This document shows, piece by piece, positions 56,290 to 64,000 of a stretch of 64,000 bases of DNA (positions within the stretch are counted from its first letter, which is position 1; each line of letters begins with the position of its first letter). Both the position numbers and the translations under genes were made by a program. The notes beneath the pieces were generated by a model. The model saw only the letters and a program-made list of their open reading frames with translations. It searched no databases and was not told where the DNA came from. The stretch comes from Anaeramoeba flamelloides (Eukaryota; Metamonada; Anaeramoebidae): NCBI GenBank assembly GCA_027625915.1, contig JANTQA010000047.1, positions 15,190,001 to 15,254,000 on the forward strand. The letters run 5' to 3'.

Positions 56290-59152
56290 ATGCTGAAACA
56301 ATTATTTGTTGGTATTGAGGGGTAAGTGTACATACATTTCTTTTGTTTCTCTTTTTTTTTTTATGTTTTCAATCTGTTACAATACTTGAGCCTCTTAAAC
56401 TTTGTGAGTAAGTCTCTATGAACATGTGACAATCATATAAAAATTATTCAAATTTTTTTTTATTTAACAAAATAATCAATAAATCAATTGTCTTCTGACT
56501 TATCACCAATCAACCCAATTGAACGGGAACTGAAAACAGTCTCTCCAATTAATCTCATAATTGCCGATCCTGACTTCATTCAAAAAATCTTTTATTTTAA
56601 TAATCCCATCTTTCACTCCGATTTTACTTCATTTTTTAAACAACGAAATTACAAATGATCGAAAAATTTACAAAAAAAAATTACAAAAAAGTTTTTAAGG
56701 TAGAACAAAACAATAAGTTCTTTAACAGTTTTAACGAAACTTTTGATAACTTTTTTGTTTCGCTTTTTTAAAATGACTTTATTCTGTCTTCCTTTTAATT
56801 AATATTAAAAAAAAAAACAAAAAATAAATCAGAATTTCAAAACACTACCCATAAAAAAAAAGGAGTCTATCAAAAAGAAAAACAAAAAACAGTTATTTTA
56901 ATCTTAAATGGGCTAAATTTTCATCTTATTTTCATTTTCTCAATTCTGGAATATAAGTTTTATTTAGGATTCTTAATTAATACCAAAATCTACCAATATA
57001 TATAATAAAAAAGGGAAAAAACCAATAAATGGAAAACACAAATCCCAATCTTTTTCTTTCATAGTAAAACCAATTGGTACAAAAAAAAAAGGAAAAGGGA
57101 AATGAAAACAAAGTGAAAATTTATTCCTTTTAATATTCAAAAGCTAGTATTGTCAAAACTCTCAAAAAAAAATTTCAAAAAAGGAAAGGACAAGGAACAA
57201 TTGACTGATTGTTAAAAAAAACTAATTTTGCTTATTCTTCTTATTTGTGGCTTATCTCATTGTAATATTAATTACTTTAATTTATTTTGATTTATTTTGA
57301 AGGAAATACAAATTAATCAATAAAAAAGATCAATTTGGAAACAACTAAAAAGAAGTGACACACTATTTGTTGATAAATAAATTGAATAAAATTTTCATTC
57401 AACTTTCCAAAATTGTTTCTTTTTTTTTTTTTTTGTTGAAAAATTTCACATTTGATCCTTTATTTGTAGAATTTCTTTTTTAATTGTAGAACTTTAAGAA
57501 ACTAATACAGCTATTTTAAAAAAGCGAGGACTTTTTTTTTAAAGGATCGAAAGAATTAAAACATTTCCAATTTTTTTTGTTTGATCAAAGTGGGCACTTT
57601 TTTTAAATATTTTTTAGAGGCTGGAATGGGAAGATAGTAGTTTTTTTTAAAAAAAGTACCGACTTTATCACAACAAAAAAATCCAAAAAAGTTCCCACGG
57701 TTTTTAAATACCTGAATCATATTTATGTATTGTTTATTGGCAGTTTCTTTGATCATACAATGTTTATGCTTTCTAGAAAAAAGAAACATGGTTTTTAATT
57801 TGAAATCATATCTGTACCAATTCAACACAGAGTTCTTAAACAATATTACCAAAAAAATAATGTATCAAAAATTGTTTTGAAAAAATCCCTCTTACAAATG
57901 AAATGAATTTAAAATTACCATTTCTAGACGAGCCTCGGACATATGAAACGAATCATCCTCTTGTCAAAATTTTATTCAAATTTAGATTTATTTGAAACAA
58001 TTGATTGTTACGTATCGGTAAACAAAACCTCAATTTACAAATCACCACAACCTTAAAAAAGATTGATTACTCACTATTCCAATTTTTTTCATAAATTTCA
58101 TTCTATAATAATTAATTAACATCAAAAAAAAAAAAAACCCAATCATTTAATACAGTGGTGCAACTTGCTCAAAACTTGTTGTTTTATCTGGAAGAACAGG
58201 AAGGATTTTGTGTAGAAAACATGGCGGTCCAACAAACCCATGGCTCTCGTTTGATAGCACGATCAAGAATATCAGGTCTCTTGTTGATTCAGCACGAATG
58301 AATTTTGGTCAACAAGAGAGTTTTCGAAATACAAGATTCCAGGGCTTGGGGCTGACTCTTTCGGGAGTTGACAGCCATCAGATTCAAAGCAAGATATTGG
58401 ATAGCTTGTGCATGAAAGGAAACAAATGCCTCGCCAATGAATATCATTTAGCCTCCGACACACTAGGTCCACTTGAAACTGCGTTTGGACCAAGGCAGGC
58501 TGGGTGTGTCTTAATCTCTGGAACGGGAAGCTGTGCACGCATGGTTTCAAAGGCGGGCAAATTATATCGAGCTGGGGGGTGGGGACATATCTTGTCTGAT
58601 GAAGGGAGTGCATACCATACCTCTCTCAAACTTATCCGGCTAATAATCCAAAGAATTGAACATAGGGGTTCAGAGCACATCGAAACAAGAAAATATGACA
58701 TTTCCACTTTAAAAGATCTAATGTTCAGGTACTTTAAGATTTCTTCTATAAAAGAATTTATGCCACTTTTTTATAGTACATTTAATAAAAGTAATATTGC
58801 AGGCTTTACAAAGGAAATTGCCCAAGCTGCAAATAACAATGACCCCTTGGCCCAATATTGCTTCAAAAGGGCTGGCTATTATTTAGCTTCTTTATTAAAA
58901 AGTGTATATCGCCAATACCTCGAAGACAACCCAAAACCACGATCTTTAAATTTGTTAGGTGTGGGTTCCATGTGGAAAAGTTGGGAATACATTAGTCCCA
59001 ATTTTGTTAATAACCTGGATAACATCCCTTTCACATTCCATACCTTAAAAGATACATCTGCCATTGGCGCAGCTTCTTTTGTCGCTAGAAAAGTTGGAAT
59101 AGAAATTCCTTTAAATCGAAAGCAATTAGTGAACATTATTTATAAAAATTAA
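56290..59152 (+). CDS. NAGK: N-acetylglucosamine kinase (NAGK), two exons (342 aa)
   Basis: Exon 1 (56290-56321, 32 nt) encodes MLKQLFVGIEG and ends in GG before GTAAGTG. Exon 2 is 58156-59152, after TTTAATACAG. Phase 2 joins them as VGIEGGATCSKLVV, the first phosphate-binding loop. Further family marks are GGPTNPWLS (34-42; human has NHW), LTLSG (77-81), the catalytic-base Asp112 in LASDTLGPLETA, the ATP loop LISGTGSC (130-137), GGWGHILSDEGSAYH (151-165) and GVGSMWKSWE near the C-terminus. The length of 342 compares with 344 in human NAGK. The enzyme phosphorylates N-acetylglucosamine to GlcNAc-6-phosphate in amino-sugar salvage, in the cytosol. ManNAc or other sugars are possible substrates in this fold. 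The intron is 1,834 bp. The open frames on the opposite strand are shadows. Confidence 0.93.
57508..57660. mobile_element. Possible hairpin element family H in NAGK intron
   Basis: CAGCTATTTTAAAAAAGCGA at the left and an approximate inverse (TTTAAAAAAAGTACCGAC) at the right. It is similar to 44752-44975 but too simple in sequence to be sure. Confidence 0.3.
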
Positions 59153-61959
59153 TTCAAAAACATTGCACAAATTTTTAATCTGCTATTTACACTTCTTTGA
59201 ATATTGTTGAATATATATGTAGATGTAAATATATATTTCTCAAGAAATCTCTTGATTCGGAGATTTTAAAATGGAAAGAATATCAAATAATTTTTAATCA
59301 TAATTGGATCGTCAAATAAATTTACTGAAGAAAGCCTTGTAATTAAGAATACGTTATTGAAGCTTGAAATGTTTCCAAAAATAATACATGTTGAAAATTT
59401 ACTTTAATATACAGTTCAAATATTGGCGAATATATGTAATATTTTAAAATTGGATGATCAATTACATCAAGAATATGTATATTTTTGAAAAAAAAAAAAA
59501 AAAGCGAATGATACAGACAATTTAAAGCAATAAAAACAGCAATTAATAAGTTTTTTTTTTTTTTTTTTACTTTTTTCAAAATCTAAAAGAAATTAATTTT
59601 ATCAAAACATATAACCTAAAGAAAGAAGAAATGAAAAAAATATCTAGCGAAAAACAGTCATTTTATAATTTTTTTTTTTTATTATTTCTCTTTTTATTTC
59701 ATTTTTTTTTTACTATTTACAAATTAAATACCGTCCCATATCCAGCTATTGGAAAAATTTTCATACTCTTTTTTTTTTTTTTTTTTTTTACACGATTGTC
59801 AAGAATTAAAACTATTTTTAGTGATTTCTGTTTTAGTCAACCGAGTACTTTTTTTTTTTAAAAAAAACAAGTATTTTGTTCAGACTAAAGCATCTACCTC
59901 GTATTTAAAGGCTGAGACCTCACTTTTTTTAAAACAGAAAAGTTTTAATTTTGACAAAGTTATTACTTTTTTAAAATAGAAAATTTTGAAAAGACGCTGT
60001 ATTTGTAAAATAGTCTTTATTTTTTTAAAATAGAAAACTTTAAAAAATGTCACCACTTTTCCAAAATGGCTACCTTTATGAGTAAATTTAATAGTAATTT
60101 GATTTTACGTAATTTTCAATCTACTTTTTCTTATGTTTTCTTAATTAAAAACTCAAAATAAAAAAAAATATACGCTGGAACACAATGCATTGGTTATAAC
60201 AAAACAATTATTATAATAATTGAGGTTGTTTTTATTATTTCGTAAAAACAGTCGTCAAAATGAAAAAAACTTTTTGAATCATTATTAATTTGAATTTGTC
60301 AGTAAAAAGTCAATTGTTTTTCAAATTAATTACGTTATTATTATTTACTAATGAATAAGGATACCTTTAATCAAACTGTACAAACTGAGATAATATCCAT
60401 TGTTAAAATATTGAAGTCAATTTCACACATAAAGAAATATCCTTTAAACAAAAAAAAAAAACAGTTAATTTTTTCCTTAGGTTTATAATACAATCCAAAA
60501 ATCTTGGAAAGTAAACATTCTTAAATTTTATTTTCATTTGACTATTTTAATTCAATTTTAAATCTAATAATCAACCAAATTTTCGGACTTGAATTTTGTT
60601 TTTAAATTAAGGAAACAATAACTAAAAAAAAAAGAAAAAAGAAAAAAAATAAATGAGAATTTTAACTACTATTTTATTATGAATTTTTTTTTTTTTGTTA
60701 ATTTATGATCAATTTTTCAATTGTTTTTATAGAATGTTAATTCCGAATTTTTTTTTTTTGAAGAATTTTTCATTATTGTTTCAATTTATTATTTTTTTTT
60801 AATTTAAGTGGGGGTTAATTGTTAAATGTGTTAGAATTGCTTTGTTTTTTTTTTTTTAAAAGTTTTATTGACCAAAATAGAAAGACTTGTAATAATTTTA
60901 ATTGGGATTAAAATAGAAAGCTCTAAAAAAGTTTTAATTCTTGACAATTACAAAAAAAATCAAAAAAAATACGAAAAATGATATTATTTTACAAACCAAA
61001 GAAGGTAAAATTACAATTAAATATATTTATATCTTGGTTGAGTTATCTAAAATTTATATTGAAATCTATTTACACACTTTGACTAAAAATCTATAATATT
61101 TTAAAATTAAGTTGATTATAAGTTTTACAGATAAATTTTTATTTGCGAACCTTTACAATTTAAATTTGAAATTTGGTTTTTGAAAATAGTTATTACTCTC
61201 AAATTACAATTTTTTTAAAAAAAAATCTTAATTTTATATTCTAACATAAATTCTTTGTACAAAATTTTCTTAAATTATTATATTATTATCCAAGAAGTCA
61301 TCAATAGAAAAAAATAAATTCTGATAATTAAAGTTATCCAAAATTACTTATTGGATTTCAGTTATACATCTTATATTTATTATATTTTTTAAATTTATCA
61401 TAATTTTAAGTAATAAAAAAAGGATAGCTATTAAACTCATAAAAATTTGAATACCCCCCATTTCAAAAATTCCTAAATTTTTTATAAAAACACCTATTTT
61501 TTTTTTTTTATTTTTTTTTTTTGAAATAAGTTACAACAAATGAACTTTAAGATTGAAAATTAAATAATAAAAAAGAATAAGTGTTGAAACAATTTGCATA
61601 AAAAATAGTAATATATATTTTCAAGCATGATGAAACAAAATAAAATGATAAAAAATATTCCAAAAACAGAAAAAAATCAAATTTTGAATTTAATTTAGCA
61701 AATAACTTTTGAAAGAAATATTTTATTTTAAATTTGAAAAAAAAAATAATTCTTTTGAGAATATTAAAAAAATATATTAAATTTTTTTCTTAACTAAGTC
61801 ACAAAAAAATTTCAAAAAGATTACAAATAAAAATGAAAAAGTTTTACTGAAAATTTTCATTTATTTTACAATTCCTATTAATACCAAATAAAGTTGTAAA
61901 CCAATTTTCAAAATACTTATTTATAATAATGTTTATTATATGAGTGTAGTTTAAAAATA
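59153..61959. other. Gene-free interval downstream of NAGK
   Basis: AT-rich, with long T and A runs and repeated TTTTTTAAAATAGAAAA segments near 59920-60070 that may be family H ends. No gene is seen. Confidence 0.5.
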
Positions 61960-62370
61960 CAAAATTTAGACATTTTTTTTTGAAAAAATTTCAGAGTTAT
62001 GTAGTATCAATAGCTAATCTTATCAATTAAAAGTGATCACTGTTCTAGTAAAAAAAAAAAGTGATTTTTGGAAAAAATATATAAATGACCACAAATTTAC
62101 AGGTTGGATCATCAATATTCAGATTTCAAAGTTACGAAATAAAATTCAAAAATTTATATCGAAAGGCTGATTATCTGATAAAAAAATCAATTAATTGTAA
62201 AAAATTAAATAATTTGCTAATAGTGATTCTTTTGTAAAATTATTTCTAAATCTTAGAAAAATATTGATAATACAACTAAATTTAGAAAAAGGGAACAAAA
62301 CTAATCATACTTTTGGGTTTTTGATGTTAATAATTTGTTACTTTAATTGTTGAAATAAAAAAATGTGAAA
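61960..62370 (+). repeat. Diverged dispersed repeat R2, copy 2
   Basis: Relative of 33200-33700, collinear over about 400 bp with many substitutions and small gaps. It lacks open frames. Confidence 0.55.
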
Positions 62371-64000
62371 AAATTGTTACATCATTTCCCCTTTACTATT
62401 AATTTTTTTCTCCCATGAGATCTTAAAAGAGTAAATATAAAATTGGGATCAAAAAATTTTTTTTTGCTCAACAAATTCAAAATTGTCTTAAATTTCGATT
62501 TTTGGTGTTTAGAAATCTCTAGAACATCTAGTTTTCGAGATATTGCCCAAAATCGTTTTTTATATACAAATTTTTTAATAGTGATTTTTCAAAACTATTT
62601 TGGGTAATAATTCGAAAAATACAAGAGCCCCCAAAAAATGAAAAATTTAGATTGTTTTTATATTTTTTATATAGTGACTCCCATAGATTAAAATGAATTT
62701 TAAAGTTTTTTGTTTTTTTAAAAAAAAAAAAAAATTTTTTTAATTGTAGGTTTTACGATATATAAATAATTTAAAAACTTCTACTCCTCACAGAAAAAAA
62801 TACTTAGTTACCAGCATTTATCTGAATTTTGGTACCTAAAGAAGATTTTTATTTTTGAAAAAAAAAATTTTGAAAAGATTTAAAGGTAAATTCAGGTATA
62901 AAACATATATACTTTAATTGATCAAATTAGATATATAAAAATTTAAAAAAAAAAAAAAAAATTATTAATTTTATTGATCTTTCCAGGAATTGAACTCAAC
63001 CTACACACTTTTAAAATTTTGAGATCTCGGTGCTCTACCGCTGAGCTAATGAGTATTTATTGGATATTTTAAAATTATCAAATTTTGAAGATAATAAAAT
63101 TGAATTTTTAATTGAGTAATTTTTCTAATATTTTTTTTTTGAAAAAAAAAAACAAGTTTTTGTGATGAAAAAAAAATTTTTTTTTTTTCATTGTAAAATA
63201 ATTAATAAATTTAAAATTGAATTGAAAAAAACTTATAAAAAAATTTTTTTTTTTTGAAAAAATCATTTTAATAGGAAACTCTAGTAAAAATTTGTTTTTA
63301 ATTTTTTAGCATTTTTTTATATATTTTTCTAGTGATTACGCTATTAAAAATTTGAAAAAATGAATATTTATATAAAATAAGATGAGGTCTAATAATTTTT
63401 TTTCGAAATATTGGTAATGTGAATTTTTTTTCTGATAAATTAGAAAAAAATGAAATTTTACTAGAGTTTTCCTATTAAAAAAAATTTTTTTTTAAACATT
63501 GTTTTTCAGTTAAAATAAAAATAAAAATCATTTTTTTGAGATGTTTAAAAAAAAATTTTTTTTTTCAAAGTTACCAATTTTTAGTACTTTATAAAAATTT
63601 TAAAAAAAAATTTTTTATATACATTTTTTAAAATTTTCAATTTTGAAAAAAGTCAAAAACACCCATTTTAAATACTAAATATTTTCGAAACCTCTAAACC
63701 TCATAAAGTTTAAATTTAAAAAATTCACAAAAAAAAAAATCAAAATAAAAAATTTTTTAAAAAAAATTTTTGTCTATGACAAATAGATTTTTATATTTCA
63801 TTTTATCAACTAATATTCACAGTAACTTATGCATTTTTATTAATAACTTTGATAAACGTGAAAAAAAAAAAAAAAAAAAATTTCAAAATTAAAAAAATTT
63901 ACAACTAATGTAGTTTAAAATATATTATAAATATAATATTAGAGTAAATCAAAAATGGGAAAATCAAAAGAGTAGTAAAAAAATTTTCAAAAAAAAATAT
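62371..64000. other. Gene-free right edge
   Basis: Apart from the tRNA-like sequence at 62977-63055, this is extremely AT-rich DNA dominated by A and T runs. I see nothing else in it. Confidence 0.5.
62977..63055 (-). pseudogene. tRNA-like sequence (pseudo-tRNA or SINE head)
   Basis: On the minus strand, TAGCTCAGCGG (63048-63038) is a good pol III A box and forms a D arm with GCTC/GAGC. GAGTTCAATTCC (62997-62986) is a good B box. The two are spaced as in a tRNA. The acceptor stem does not pair, the T stem is poor and no clear anticodon loop is formed (the region contains GAGATCTC and AAAATTTT palindromes). It is therefore more likely a decayed tRNA or the head of a tRNA-derived SINE than a working tRNA. 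Confidence 0.6.

Noticed and set aside
57556-57852. 98-codon minus-strand frame in the NAGK intron
   Set aside because: AT-rich intron sequence overlapping a possible hairpin element, with no recognisable motif.
58151-58165. TACAGTGGTG at the NAGK exon 2 acceptor equals the start of the family B terminus
   Set aside because: The bases encode the conserved Gly-Gly of the kinase and no matching right end was seen, so chance is the simpler reading.
1-64000. CRISPR array, operon or bacterial-type regulatory sites
   Set aside because: No regularly spaced repeats. Spliced genes show this is eukaryotic nuclear DNA.

Overview
The window is very AT-rich nuclear DNA of a single-celled eukaryote. The evidence is spliceosomal introns with GT...AG borders, long homopolymer and (TA)n tracts, and proteins full of Lys/Glu/Asn/Gln low-complexity runs. 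The gene set (NUF2, a TBC1D5-like Rab GAP, a Stealth-family sugar-phosphate transferase, N-acetylglucosamine kinase, C2 and WW proteins) is eukaryotic. The low-complexity style resembles Anaeramoeba or other AT-rich amoeboid protists, but the species cannot be fixed from the sequence alone. Eight genes, about 12 kb of coding sequence, occupy 64 kb, so coding density is near 19%. Introns run from 87 bp to about 4.9 kb.

Layout: 1-3.5 kb has no gene, but holds a 560-bp repeat, hairpin repeats and a faint integrase-like fossil. 3.5-5.3 kb (minus) is a two-exon gene of unknown function. 10.9-14.7 kb (plus) is a complete four-exon NUF2. 18.6-20.8 kb (plus) is a multi-pass membrane protein with a His-rich loop. 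24.6-26.0 kb (minus) is a Stealth protein. 34.3-36.2 kb (minus) is a Gln/Asn/Met-rich protein ending in a WW domain. 37.9-39.1 kb (minus) is a tandem C2 protein that includes a 25-nt micro-exon. 42.2-51.0 kb (plus) is a five-exon TBC1D5-like Rab GAP with an Arg-Gly tract. 56.3-59.2 kb (plus) is a two-exon N-acetylglucosamine kinase. 59.2-64 kb has no gene apart from a tRNA-like sequence.

The space between genes and the large introns are packed with non-autonomous DNA elements of hairpin type. At least seven families can be told apart by their ends, including TA-flanked ends beginning CAGT and one family flanked by TTAA. The most striking is a foldback element of about 1.2 kb inside a TBC gene intron. 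Its arms of roughly 180 bp are nearly identical, it carries many copies of GTTRACAT, and its core is G-rich and telomere-like. A second foldback element (27.8-29.5 kb) carries the same 40-codon open frame in both arms. A decayed LINE-type reverse transcriptase lies at about 53.3-54.1 kb.

The genes do not form one pathway and are not an operon. They read as unrelated housekeeping genes: chromosome segregation, Rab/retromer trafficking, glycan modification, amino-sugar salvage and calcium/lipid signalling. Five of the ten introns inferred here end in AAG rather than the usual pyrimidine-AG, which may be a property of this organism's splicing.
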